This document shows positions 8,984-16,423 of a stretch of 20,977 nucleotides of DNA, one piece after another. Source of the stretch: an uncultured Arthrobacter sp. (lineage in GTDB: Bacteria; Actinomycetota; Actinomycetes; Actinomycetales; Micrococcaceae). The stretch spans positions 1 through 20,977 of the forward strand of contig CALMVY010000035.1 of assembly GCA_937873245.1 (NCBI GenBank), in the 5' to 3' direction. Both the position numbers and the translations under genes were made by a program. Positions within the stretch are counted from its first letter, which is position 1, and each line of letters opens with the position of its first letter. Under the pieces are notes generated by a model. It saw only the letters and a list, made by a program, of their open reading frames with translations. It did not search any database and had not been told where the DNA came from.

Positions 8984-9595
8984 ATGCACCACACAGGCGG
9001 GCCGGGCTGGCGGATCACCATGGACACTTCGGGTCCGATGCTCATTGCACTTTACGTTCGCGACGCCGCCGGCCTGGACAGCGCTGGGCACCCGGCACTC
9101 TGCCACGCGACACCGAAGATCCGTCCTGCGGACCACAGCCACCTTATTGCCGAGGTAGGCGGGCTGCCCGCGCTCAAGACCGAGTGGGAAGCCTGGTGGG
9201 AGCAGCTCCTGAAGGCGCATCCCGAGATGTCGCCGGAACTGGGCCCGCCCGGCTTCCGCAGCTTCAGTAATTCCCCTGCCCTCCGGCGTGTGTTGCAGGC
9301 GCATTTCGGGGCTGCCCTGTCGTGGGCCCGGGAGCGCCGCGGAGAGTACCTGGCACTGGAGGCCGAGCGCGAGGCCGCCGGCGGGGTGCAGCTGTTGCAG
9401 GACATGGTGGATGACCGGCTGCTCGAAGTCGGCCGGGCCGCCAACGACTTCTCGTTGACCATCATCGAGCTGCCCCTCGCGGAGCCGCGGGCCTGGTACC
9501 TGGAGCCCGACAAAATCATCATGAGCTCCGACCTGCTGTCCCAGCCCGAACTATTCCGCAGCTACGTCCAGCCCGTGGTGGATCTGCTCGTCTGA
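8984..9595 (+). CDS. Conserved-looking hypothetical protein, soluble, 203 aa
   Basis: Family not recognised. The ATG at 8984 has an excellent ribosome site (AAGGAGG, 8970-8976), which fixes the start. The protein is acidic, with no signal peptide or membrane helix. Features are a Trp-rich patch (EWEAWWEQLL, about 67-76), PPGFRSF, a charged helical stretch (about 110-130: ARERRGEYLALEAEREA), and a C-terminal part (IIELPLAEPRAWYLEPDKII) that reads like the end of a compact alpha/beta domain. It follows the TetR gene closely and may be in its operon or under its control. The next gene is convergent. Confidence 0.75.
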   Translation: MHHTGGPGWRITMDTSGPMLIALYVRDAAGLDSAGHPALCHATPKIRPADHSHLIAEVGGLPALKTEWEAWWEQLLKAHPEMSPELGPPGFRSFSNSPALRRVLQAHFGAALSWARERRGEYLALEAEREAAGGVQLLQDMVDDRLLEVGRAANDFSLTIIELPLAEPRAWYLEPDKIIMSSDLLSQPELFRSYVQPVVDLLV

Positions 9596-9637
9596 GCCGG
9601 AGCCGGAGCCTGAGCGGGCGTGCCCGAGCCGGCGTGC

Positions 9638-9652
9638 CCGGGCGTTGCCCGG
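9638..9652. terminator. Small GC-rich hairpin between convergent genes
   Basis: CCGGGC-GTT-GCCCGG, a 6-bp stem with a 3-nt loop, lies in the 67-nt gap between two convergent genes that is otherwise filled with GAGCCG/GTGCCCG-like short repeats. No T-run on either side, so a terminator role is only plausible. Confidence 0.3.
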
Positions 9653-9662
9653 AGAGCGGCGC

Positions 9663-10514
9663 CTACTGCGCCGGCGCGTCGGCGACAGTGATCCGGACCT
9701 GCCCCGCAGGCACTTCGGAGGGCTGCCAGCCGTTGCGGTCCTGCCGCGTCCAGCTGCGGCCCTCCGCGTTGACCTCGGTGATGGACAGCGCTTTGGCGTT
9801 GGCAACTGCCCAGTGCGCCACCGCCCAGGCCTGCGTTCCTTCGGCGTCTAGCACCAGGGTGCTGCCATCTGTGGAGGTCGGAAGGCCGCCGAAGGCCGCG
9901 GACAGCCGTTCCTGCACGGCGGCCGGGTCACCGGCCTCGTCGGGGGCGCGCAGCGAGCAGTCGAGGCCGGCGGCGGTCTGGCCACTCAGCGAGGAGGCAA
10001 AGGCGCGGGCCATGACCTCGTGCTGGGCGTACGCGTCCGGGTACGCGGAGCGCTGGACGCGCTGCGCGGCGTCGGTGATTTCCAGTGACTGGTAGCCGGG
10101 GACCTTCACGAGGGCATCGTAGAAGGCGTTGCTGGCGTGGTACGGGTCCATCACCTGTTCCGTGGTGCCCCAGCCCTGCGAGGGGCGCTGCTGGAAGAGC
10201 CCGCGGGAGTCGGGGCCGGCCTTGTCGCCGTGGTTGATGTTCCGGATCTTGGATTCCTGCATGGCCGTGGCCAAAGCGATGCTGGCGGCCCTGGCCGGCA
10301 GCCCCCGGCGGAGGGCGACGGCGGTAATGAGGCCGGCATTGGCGGCCTGGTCGGTCGCGAGTTCGGCGCTGCCGCCCCCGGCAGCCGTGCAGCGTTCGCT
10401 GATGAGGACCTCGGACCGCTGCACGAAGGCCAACGCCGTCCAGATCCCGCCCACGACCATCGCCAGGGTCAGCAGAAGCACGATCCAACGGCGCAAGCTG
10501 CCTTTGCGTGCCAC
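9663..10514 (-). CDS. Membrane-anchored lytic-transglycosylase-like protein
   Basis: 283 aa from a GTG at 10514, chosen because GAGGGAG lies about 8 nt upstream and the basic KGSLRRW then leads into a membrane helix (10-30). The frame is open much further upstream but only as an overlap of dapD. After the helix comes a lysozyme-like region: ALATAMQESKIRN (81-92, Glu87 in the place of the catalytic Glu), GDKAGPDSRGLFQQRPSQGWG (97-116), YHASNAFYDALVKVPG (125-140) and AAQRVQRSAYPDAYAQHE (149-166). These match the SLT-like domain seen in many actinobacterial cell-wall proteins, some of which are mislabelled as heavy-metal transporters. It probably acts outside the membrane on peptidoglycan; enzyme activity is not proven. 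It lies 67 nt downstream of dapD on the same strand. Confidence 0.75.
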   Translation of the reverse strand: MARKGSLRRWIVLLLTLAMVVGGIWTALAFVQRSEVLISERCTAAGGGSAELATDQAANAGLITAVALRRGLPARAASIALATAMQESKIRNINHGDKAGPDSRGLFQQRPSQGWGTTEQVMDPYHASNAFYDALVKVPGYQSLEITDAAQRVQRSAYPDAYAQHEVMARAFASSLSGQTAAGLDCSLRAPDEAGDPAAVQERLSAAFGGLPTSTDGSTLVLDAEGTQAWAVAHWAVANAKALSITEVNAEGRSWTRQDRNGWQPSEVPAGQVRITVADAPAQ

Positions 10515-10581
10515 GAAACTACTCCCTCGGGCCCTTCCGGGCCGGTACATTCTTCGAACGGTCTGGCTTTCCGCACCCAAC

Positions 10582-11592
10582 TCAGTTGGCGTGCAGGGCC
10601 TCGTTGAGTTCGACGGTCTGTCCCTTGCGGGGGAGGACCTCAACCTGGCCGGTGGAGGAGTTGCGGCGGAAGAGCAGGTTGGGGACACCGGAGAGCTCAA
10701 CGGCCTTGACGATCTGGCTGGTGTCCTCGCCGTCGGCGTCCTTGGCCCCGACGACGCGGATGCGGGTTCCGGCCGTGACATAGAGTCCGGCCTCGACGAC
10801 GGAGTCGTCGCCGATGCTGATGCCCACGCCCGAGTTGGCGCCCAGCAGCACACGTTCGCCCAGGGAGATCTTTTCCTTGCCGCCGCCCGACAGGGTGCCC
10901 ATGATCGAGGCGCCGCCGCCGACGTCGGACCCGTCCCCGGTGACGACGCCGGCGGAGATGCGGCCTTCCACCATGGACGTGCCAAGGGTGCCCGCGTTGA
11001 AGTTCACGAAGCCCTCGTGCATGACCGTGGTGCCCTCGGCCAGGTGCGCGCCGAGGCGGACCCGATCGGCGTCGGCGATGCGCACGCCGGAGGGGATGAC
11101 GTAGTCCACCATGCGGGGGAACTTGTCCACGCCGTAGACGGTGACGGCGCCGCGCTTGCGCAGCCGGGCGCGCGTCAGCTCGAAACCCTCAACGGCGGCG
11201 GGACCGAAGTTGGTCCACACCACGTTGGGGAGCTTGCCGAAGATCCCGTCCAGGTTGATGCTGTTCGGCTGCACCAGGCGGTGCGAGAGCAGGTGCAGGC
11301 GCAGGTAGGCGTCAGCAGTGTCGGCCGGTGCCTCGTCGAGGTGGATCTGGACGAACACGACCTTCTGCTCGGTGCCCCGGTCGGCGTCGGCCCCGGTTGC
11401 GGCGATGTCCAGCAGCGACTGGTCCGCGTTGGCCACGTCGCGGAGGTTCTCCGCCGCCGTTCCGAGGGCCGGTGCCGGGAACCAGACGTCCAGCACGGTG
11501 GCCGCACCGGTGCCGGTGGCGATTGTGGCGACGCCATAGCCGTAGGCGGAGCGGGAGTCTGCGGGCACAGCGGAAGAAGCGGTTTCAGTCAT
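10582..11592 (-). CDS. dapD: Tetrahydrodipicolinate N-succinyltransferase
   Basis: 336 aa, ATG at 11592. The C-terminal half is a left-handed parallel beta-helix of hexapeptide repeats (RLGAHLAEGTTVMHEGFVNF, then VEGRISAGVVTGDGSDVGGG). The N-terminal part (PNSINLDGIFGKLPNVVWTN) is typical of the actinobacterial DapD group, longer than E. coli DapD (274 aa). It transfers succinyl from succinyl-CoA to tetrahydrodipicolinate in the cytoplasm, the step before DapC in lysine and diaminopimelate synthesis. It is divergent from dapE across an 89-nt gap, so the two probably share a control region. A TATAGA hexamer about 10 nt before the start could be its -10, and TTGGGG could serve as a weak ribosome site. 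Confidence 0.94.
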   Translation of the reverse strand: MTETASSAVPADSRSAYGYGVATIATGTGAATVLDVWFPAPALGTAAENLRDVANADQSLLDIAATGADADRGTEQKVVFVQIHLDEAPADTADAYLRLHLLSHRLVQPNSINLDGIFGKLPNVVWTNFGPAAVEGFELTRARLRKRGAVTVYGVDKFPRMVDYVIPSGVRIADADRVRLGAHLAEGTTVMHEGFVNFNAGTLGTSMVEGRISAGVVTGDGSDVGGGASIMGTLSGGGKEKISLGERVLLGANSGVGISIGDDSVVEAGLYVTAGTRIRVVGAKDADGEDTSQIVKAVELSGVPNLLFRRNSSTGQVEVLPRKGQTVELNEALHAN

Positions 11593-11669
11593 GCCCCAAG
11601 TCTATAGACGGCGCCCGCCGTCCCCGAAACCCGTGACAGATGGGAGGGGGTCTGGGGGAGGACAGCGGA

Positions 11670-11684
11670 TAAAGTGGGACGGTG
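11670..11684 (+). promoter_or_regulatory. Putative leaderless promoter of dapE
   Basis: TAAAGT (11670-11675) fits the actinobacterial -10 TAnnnT and is followed by exactly 6 nt and the GTG start, so transcription would begin at or next to the start codon. No Shine-Dalgarno or convincing -35 is present. Confidence 0.5.
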
Positions 11685-12833
11685 ACTGCCCCGGACTTGA
11701 ACGCGCGCCCGAATTCCCGCCCCCACGCCGCCCGCCTGGACCTGCGCCAGGATGTGGCGCTGCTGACTGCCCGGCTCATCGATATCAACAGCGTTTCCGG
11801 CGCGGAGGGGGAGCTGGCCGACGCCGTGGAGCATGCCCTCCGCTCGATCCCGCAGCTGGAGCTGGTCCGCGACGGCGATTCGATCATCGCCCGCTCCAAT
11901 TTGGGCCGCGCCGAGCGTGTCATCCTGGCCGGCCACCTGGATACGGTCCCACTGCCGGCCACGGAAGGTTCCCTCGGGACCGTCCCGTCATACTGGCCGT
12001 CCGGAGCGCCCGGCGAGGGGATCCTCTACGGCCGCGGCGCCACCGACATGAAGGGCGGCGTTGCGGTGCAGCTGGCGCTGGCCGCGGCCCTGTTCGACGG
12101 CGGGGCGGAGCCGGACAAGGACGTCACGTTCGTCTTCTACGACCACGAGGAAGTGGAGGCCGTCAAGAGCGGGCTCGGCAGGCTGGTCCGGAACCACGGC
12201 GGGCTCCTGGGCGGCGACTTTGCGATCCTGCTGGAACCCACGGACGGCACGGTGGAGGGCGGGTGCAACGGCACCATCCGCTTCGAGGCGACAACGGTGG
12301 GCGAAGCCGCGCATTCCGCCCGGGCCTGGATGGGCAGCAACGCGATCCACGCCGCCGCCCCGATCCTGGCCCGGCTTGCTGCATATGAGCCGCGGACCAT
12401 CGCCGTGGACGGCCTGGACTACCGGGAGAGCCTCAACGCCGTGAGGGTCAACGGCGGGACCGCCGGGAACGTCATTCCGGACCGGTGCGTCGTGGAAATC
12501 AACTACCGTTTCGCCCCGGACAAGACGCCGGACGAGGCGGAGCAACACGTGCGGGAGCTCCTGGAAGGGTTCGACGTCGTCCGTACCGACAGCGCCGCCG
12601 GCGCCCGTCCCGGGCTCACCCACCCCGCCGCGGCGTCTTTCGTCGCCGCCGTTGGTGCGGCGCCGAAGCCGAAGTACGGCTGGACCGACGTCGCGCGTTT
12701 CAGCGAGCTGGGCATCCCGGCGGTGAACTTCGGCCCCGGCGACGCGCTGCTGGCCCACAAGGACAACGAGCACGTCGAGGCCGACGCGATCCGCGAATGC
12801 CTGCGGGCGCTGCGGAGCTGGCTCACGGAGTAG
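11682..12833 (+). CDS. dapE: Succinyl-diaminopimelate desuccinylase
   Basis: 383 aa, GTG start, M20 metallopeptidase family. Zinc ligands and catalytic residues are visible: His85 and Asp87 (GHLDTVP), Asp122 (GRGATDMKGG), Glu156/Glu157 (DHEEVE), Glu185 (LLEPTDG) and a C-terminal His359 (LLAHKDNEHV). The dimerisation domain lies between about 195 and 300. It hydrolyses N-succinyl-LL-diaminopimelate to LL-diaminopimelate and succinate, the step after DapC. No ribosome site is present; the transcript is probably leaderless. It is divergent from dapD and ends at a bidirectional terminator shared with the glutamate transporter operon. Confidence 0.94.
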   Translation: MTAPDLNARPNSRPHAARLDLRQDVALLTARLIDINSVSGAEGELADAVEHALRSIPQLELVRDGDSIIARSNLGRAERVILAGHLDTVPLPATEGSLGTVPSYWPSGAPGEGILYGRGATDMKGGVAVQLALAAALFDGGAEPDKDVTFVFYDHEEVEAVKSGLGRLVRNHGGLLGGDFAILLEPTDGTVEGGCNGTIRFEATTVGEAAHSARAWMGSNAIHAAAPILARLAAYEPRTIAVDGLDYRESLNAVRVNGGTAGNVIPDRCVVEINYRFAPDKTPDEAEQHVRELLEGFDVVRTDSAAGARPGLTHPAAASFVAAVGAAPKPKYGWTDVARFSELGIPAVNFGPGDALLAHKDNEHVEADAIRECLRALRSWLTE

Positions 12834-12869
12834 GCCGGGGCGGCGCCGCAGGTCATACAACTGGCAACA

Positions 12870-12910
12870 CAAAAGGTCCGGAACCCCTCTGCGGGATTCC
12901 GGACCTTTTG
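12870..12910. terminator. Bidirectional intrinsic terminator between dapE and gluD
   Basis: The arms AAAAGGTCCGGAA (12871-12883) and TTCCGGACCTTTT (12897-12909) pair perfectly, extended by CCC/GGG near the loop. A-run on one side and T-run on the other make it work in both directions, as fits a convergent gene pair. Confidence 0.92.
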
Positions 12911-12929
12911 GGTGAGGCTTATGAGCGGA

Positions 12930-13763
12930 CTACTTGGCGGGGATCCCGGCGACGGGAACGTGCACCACGCCGCCGGCCGCCTTCTTGGAGCCGCGCTTCT
13001 CGATCCAGATCGCGAGCCGGGAGACGGAGAAGTTGATGGCGATGTAGATTGCCGCCGCGACGAAGAACACCGGGAACAGGTAGTCCGGGCCGAGGAAGTC
13101 GGCCATGATCTGGACTTTCCGCAGCAGCTCCTCGTAGGACACGATGTAGCCCAGCGAGGTGTCCTTCAGGAGCACCACGAGCTGCGCCACGAGGGAGGGC
13201 AGCATGCGCCGGACCGCCTGGGGCAGTTCGATGCTGCGCCGGGAGGCGAAACTGGTAAGGCCGATCGCGAGGCCGGCCTCACGCTGGCCCTTGGGCAGGG
13301 ACTGGATGCCGGCGCGGATGATCTCGGCGAAGATCGCCGAGTTGTACAGCACCAAGCCGGCGACGACGGCGACAAAGGAACCGGTCGCGAAGACCAGCAG
13401 CACAAAGAACATCATCAGGACCACGGGCATGCCGCGCAGGAATTCCAGCACGATCCGGGTGGGGATGCGGATCCAGGCGACGTCGGAGATGCGCATGAGG
13501 CAGAGCACCAGGCCCAGCGGGAAGGCGATGACCGCGGCGACCGCTGCGGCGGTGAGGGTTGCACCGATGCCGTTGCCGATCAGCACCCAGACGTCCGGAA
13601 TCTGGAAGACAGCCCAGCGTTCGGGTTCGAAAATGCCCTGCTGGGCCAGGATGGAAATGGACCACCAGAGCAGTCCGGCGATGGCGATGACGCCGATGAC
13701 GGAACCGATCAGGGAGACTCGGCGGGCCTTGGGGCCGGGGACGTCGTAAAGGACCGAGCTCAT
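12930..13763 (-). CDS. gluD: Glutamate ABC transporter permease GluD
   Basis: 277 aa. After a polar N-terminus and a first membrane helix (about 17-40) comes the polar-amino-acid permease core: GNGIGATLTAAAVAAVIAFP (63-82), LEFLRGMPVVLMMFFVLLVF, and the EAA coupling loop AEIIRAGIQSLPKGQREAGLAIGL (about 146-169) that contacts the ATPase. The tail is basic (IEKRGSKKAAGG). It pairs with GluC to form the membrane channel. The ATG overlaps the gluC stop by 4 nt (ATGA), indicating translational coupling. The symbol follows the C. glutamicum gluABCD naming; exact specificity (glutamate, aspartate or glutamine) is inferred from operon layout. Confidence 0.88.
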   Translation of the reverse strand: MSSVLYDVPGPKARRVSLIGSVIGVIAIAGLLWWSISILAQQGIFEPERWAVFQIPDVWVLIGNGIGATLTAAAVAAVIAFPLGLVLCLMRISDVAWIRIPTRIVLEFLRGMPVVLMMFFVLLVFATGSFVAVVAGLVLYNSAIFAEIIRAGIQSLPKGQREAGLAIGLTSFASRRSIELPQAVRRMLPSLVAQLVVLLKDTSLGYIVSYEELLRKVQIMADFLGPDYLFPVFFVAAAIYIAINFSVSRLAIWIEKRGSKKAAGGVVHVPVAGIPAK

Positions 13764-14410
13764 CGGGCGATCGCCACCTTTCGTTCAACCAGGTTGGCGA
13801 TGTAGCCAAGCGGGACGGTTATCAGCAGGTAGAAGAAGGCGACGCCGACGAGGACCCACAGCACGGCGTCGCCGTTGGCGTTGGCGAGCTGGCGGCCGTA
13901 GCCGAAGAGCTCCAGCACGTAGAAGGCGCCGGCCACCGAGGAGTTCTTCACGAGGGCGATCAGGATGTTGATCATGGGCGGGATCACCGTGCGCAGGGCC
14001 TGCGGCAGGATGATGAGGGTGAGGACCTGGCTGAACTTCATGCCGATGCTGCGGGCGGCCTCGGCCTGGCCGACCGGGACGCTGTTGACGCCGGAGCGCA
14101 CCGCTTCGGCGATGAACGCCGAGGTGTAGGCGCTGAGGGCGATGATGGCGGCGACCTCGAACTGCTGGAATGTGACCCCAAGCCGGGGCAGGACCACGGC
14201 GGCGAAGAAGAACGCGATAGTCAGCGGGGTGTTCCGGACAATCTCCACGTACGTCATGCTGAAGCCGCGCAGGGCGGCGATGGGCGAGACGCGGGCGGCC
14301 GCGAGCAGGGTGCCGAAAATCAGTGCGAAGATCCCCGAGACCACGGACAGGAAGAGGGTTCTGAGAAAACCGTCCACATACGCGGGGAGGTTTTCAATGA
14401 TGACGTCCAT
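13760..14410 (-). CDS. gluC: Glutamate ABC transporter permease GluC
   Basis: 216 aa, ATG at 14410 with AAGGAA about 6 nt upstream. It is a polar-amino-acid (HisM/GlnP-type) permease with about five helices. The motif YVEIVRNTPLTIAFFFAAVVLP (54-75) and the EAA loop AEAVRSGVNSVPVGQAEAARSIGM (about 100-123) are diagnostic. It forms a heterodimeric membrane unit with GluD. A 98-nt gap containing a stable hairpin separates it from gluB, and gluD overlaps its stop. Length is normal for the family and no defect is visible. Confidence 0.9.
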   Translation of the reverse strand: MDVIIENLPAYVDGFLRTLFLSVVSGIFALIFGTLLAAARVSPIAALRGFSMTYVEIVRNTPLTIAFFFAAVVLPRLGVTFQQFEVAAIIALSAYTSAFIAEAVRSGVNSVPVGQAEAARSIGMKFSQVLTLIILPQALRTVIPPMINILIALVKNSSVAGAFYVLELFGYGRQLANANGDAVLWVLVGVAFFYLLITVPLGYIANLVERKVAIAR

Positions 14411-14455
14411 AGGTTCCTTAGGCTGCCTTGAGGGGAGTGGAGCGGGAGACGGGAA

Positions 14456-14501
14456 TGGCGGTTGCCGGAGCCGCGTCGGGCGCGCGCCCCGGCAACCGCC
14501 A
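14456..14501 (-). promoter_or_regulatory. Intercistronic hairpin between gluB and gluC
   Basis: Bases 14456-14468 (TGGCGGTTGCCGG) pair perfectly with 14489-14501, a 13-bp stem with a 20-nt GC-rich loop. No T-run follows in the direction of transcription. Such hairpins after the binding-protein gene usually protect the upstream mRNA or partly stop transcription. Confidence 0.7.
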
Positions 14502-14508
14502 CACGTGG

Positions 14509-15390
14509 CTAGTAGCGGTCGATCGTGGGAAGTTCAGGGGCGGTCTTGATGACCGTTCCGGCGGTGGCTTCCCAGGCCTTCTTGTAGGAACCGTCCTTGT
14601 CGAAGGCTTCCAGCTGGTCGTTGATCCACATGCGGAAGGCGGTGTCGTCCTTCTTCAGGCCGATGCCGTAGGGCTCCTTGGTGAAGGTCTGGTCCGAGGC
14701 CAGCTTGAAGGCATCGGGTTCCTTGGACACGAAACCGGCGAGGATGACGTTGTCGGTGGTGATGGCTTCAACCTGCTTGTTGCGCAGCGGCTCAAGGCAG
14801 GCGGAGTAGGTGGCAGCCGGGACGAGGACTGCTCCGTACTTCTCGACGATCGTGGCGGCCGGGGTGGAACCGGTCACGGAGCAGACGTTCTTGCCTTTGA
14901 CATCTTCGGGCTTGGTGATGGACGTGTTGTCCTTGTTCACCATCAGTGCCTGGCCGGCCTCGTAGTACGGGCCTGCGAAGTCGACTTCGACCTTGCGCTT
15001 GTCGTTGATCGTGTAGGTGGCGACGATGATGTCGACCTTGCCCTGCTTGATGAACTGCTCGCGGTTGGCGGAGACGGTCTCCACCCACTCGATCTTGTCA
15101 GCGGGGATGCCCAGCTTGCCGGCGATCAGCTTGCCCATTTCCACGTCGAAACCGACAGGCTTGCCGTCGAGGCCCTTCTGGCCGAACAGCGGCTGGTCGA
15201 ACTTGGTGCCGATGACGATCTTGCCGGCGGATGAAAGCTTGGCCATGGTGCTGTCGGCGGCGAAGCTCGGCTTCTCTGCGACGGGCGGGTTGGACGTGGT
15301 GCTGCTGCCGCCGCAGGCGCTCAGGCTGAGCGCCAGAGCCGCGGACGCGGCAACCAGAAGGGATTTCCTCCGGGTCAAAAATGCCTTCAT
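14509..15390 (-). CDS. gluB: Glutamate ABC transporter substrate-binding lipoprotein GluB
   Basis: 293 aa, ATG at 15390 with AAAGGA upstream. The signal peptide (MKAFLTRRKS, hydrophobic stretch) ends in lipobox LSAC, so Cys26 is the lipid anchor. The rest is a periplasmic-binding-protein type 2 fold (SBP_bac_3): GKIVIGTKFDQPLFG (about 55-69), GFDVEMGKLIAGKLGI, then VDIIVATYTINDKRKVEVDF and YGIGLKKDDTAFRMWINDQL. It captures the amino acid outside the membrane and delivers it to GluC/GluD. It lies second in the minus-strand operon, with hairpins in the gaps before and after it, an arrangement that fits the excess of binding protein needed over channel. Confidence 0.92.
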   Translation of the reverse strand: MKAFLTRRKSLLVAASAALALSLSACGGSSTTSNPPVAEKPSFAADSTMAKLSSAGKIVIGTKFDQPLFGQKGLDGKPVGFDVEMGKLIAGKLGIPADKIEWVETVSANREQFIKQGKVDIIVATYTINDKRKVEVDFAGPYYEAGQALMVNKDNTSITKPEDVKGKNVCSVTGSTPAATIVEKYGAVLVPAATYSACLEPLRNKQVEAITTDNVILAGFVSKEPDAFKLASDQTFTKEPYGIGLKKDDTAFRMWINDQLEAFDKDGSYKKAWEATAGTVIKTAPELPTIDRY

Positions 15391-15408
15391 GACATTCCTT
15401 TCATTGGA

Positions 15409-15428
15409 CGGCCGCCTTGCGGCGGCCG
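15409..15428 (-). promoter_or_regulatory. Intercistronic hairpin with GCAA tetraloop between gluA and gluB
   Basis: Bases 15409-15416 pair with 15421-15428 (CGGCCGCC with GGCGGCCG), 8 GC-rich pairs closed on the transcribed minus strand by GCAA, a GNRA tetraloop. It sits just upstream of the gluB ribosome site, where it could shield gluB mRNA from 5' decay or dampen read-through from gluA. Confidence 0.6.
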
Positions 15429-15459
15429 GGGTGCGAACTCTGTGCGAACTCGTCAGGGA

Positions 15460-16215
15460 TCAGTGGGTCAGCAGCTTGGAGAGGAAGTCTTTGGCGCGGC
15501 TGCTCTTGGGGTTGTTGAAGAACTCTTCGGGGGTGTCATCCTCGACGATCTGGCCGGCGTCCATGAAGACCACGCGGTCCGCGGCCTTGCGGGCGAAGCC
15601 CATCTCGTGGGTGACCACGATCATGGTCATGCCTTCTTTGGCCAGCTGGATCATGACGTCGAGGACTTCGTTGATCATTTCCGGGTCCAAGGCGGAGGTG
15701 GGCTCATCGAAGAGCATGACCTTCGGCTTCATGGCCAGGGCGCGGGCAATCGCCACGCGCTGCTGCTGCCCGCCGGAGAGCTGCGCCGGCAGCTTGGGGG
15801 CCTGGTGCCCGACGCCGACCCGCTCCAGGAGTGCCATGGCTTCCTTGTCGGCTTCGGTCTTCGACATGCCCTTGACCTTGATGGGGCCGAGGGTGACGTT
15901 CTCGAGGATCGTTTTGTGGGCGAAGAGGTTGAACGACTGGAAGACCATGCCGACGTCGGCCCGCAGCTTGGCGAGTTCCTTGCCCTCTTCGGGCAGTTCC
16001 TTGCCATCGATCTTGATGACGCCGTCGTCGATGGTCTCCAGGCGGTTGATGGCCCGGCAAAGTGTTGATTTGCCGGAACCCGACGGTCCGATGACGACAA
16101 CAACCTCGCCCTTGCGGACATTCAGGTTGATGTCCTTCAGGACGTGCAACTGGCCGTAATGCTTATTGACGGCATTCAGGGAGACGAGCGCGTCGCCGGG
16201 CACTTGAGTAGTCAT
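15460..16215 (-). CDS. gluA: Glutamate ABC transporter ATP-binding protein GluA
   Basis: 251 aa. Walker A GPSGSGKST (43-51), Q-loop Gln93 (VFQSFNLF), signature LSGGQQQRVAIARAL (146-160), Walker B VMLFDEPTSALD (166-177) and switch His203 (VTHEMG) are all intact. It belongs to the polar-amino-acid importer ATPases (GlnQ/HisP type) and drives uptake through GluC/GluD. It is the first gene of the operon. The ATG at 16215 has no ribosome site; TAGATT lies exactly 6 nt upstream, which suggests a leaderless operon transcript. The gap to the divergent LOG gene is 205 nt. Confidence 0.95.
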   Translation of the reverse strand: MTTQVPGDALVSLNAVNKHYGQLHVLKDINLNVRKGEVVVVIGPSGSGKSTLCRAINRLETIDDGVIKIDGKELPEEGKELAKLRADVGMVFQSFNLFAHKTILENVTLGPIKVKGMSKTEADKEAMALLERVGVGHQAPKLPAQLSGGQQQRVAIARALAMKPKVMLFDEPTSALDPEMINEVLDVMIQLAKEGMTMIVVTHEMGFARKAADRVVFMDAGQIVEDDTPEEFFNNPKSSRAKDFLSKLLTH

Positions 16216-16227
16216 AAGAAGAATCTA
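16213..16227 (-). promoter_or_regulatory. Putative leaderless promoter of the gluABCD operon
   Basis: On the minus strand TAGATT (16227-16222), a 6-nt gap CTTCTT, then the gluA ATG. The -10 fits TAnnnT and there is no Shine-Dalgarno. The -35 is unclear. Confidence 0.5.
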
Positions 16228-16317
16228 GCGAACATTACGGGCTTATGACCGCAATCACTCCGACTTCCTACGGATCGTGATTCAAGAGATACCTGCAGGT
16301 CAGGCTGCTCGAGGGGT

Positions 16318-16343
16318 CGTCCGGCATCCGGCGGTGCCGGACG
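16318..16343. promoter_or_regulatory. Inverted repeat in the gluA/LOG intergenic region
   Basis: CGTCCGGCA (16318-16326) and TGCCGGACG (16335-16343) are perfect 9-bp arms around 8 nt. It lies between divergent genes, about 100 nt from gluA and 78 nt before the LOG gene. It could be an operator or simply a hairpin; no known regulator motif is recognised. Confidence 0.35.
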
Positions 16344-16408
16344 GAGTACCCTGCAGCGGCGCCCGGGCGGCCGTGCCGCGCCAGACGGACGCGGGAGAAG
16401 TTCCGCGC

Positions 16409-16423
16409 TAACCTGTGGTGATG
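16409..16423 (+). promoter_or_regulatory. Putative leaderless promoter of the LOG gene
   Basis: TAACCT (16409-16414), 6 nt, then the ATG at 16421. This spacing decides between the three nearby start codons (GTG 16415, GTG 16418, ATG 16421) in favour of the ATG. Confidence 0.5.

Noticed and set aside
10515..10985. Upstream extension of the transglycosylase-like protein into dapD
   Set aside because: The frame is open but overlaps dapD in another frame; the GTG at 10514 has a good ribosome site and leads directly into the membrane helix.
10129..11607. 492-codon plus-strand frame opposite dapD and the transglycosylase-like gene
   Set aside because: Antisense shadow of two well-supported minus-strand genes.
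13159..13805. Plus-strand frames opposite gluD
   Set aside because: Shadows of a permease gene with diagnostic motifs and translational coupling to gluC.
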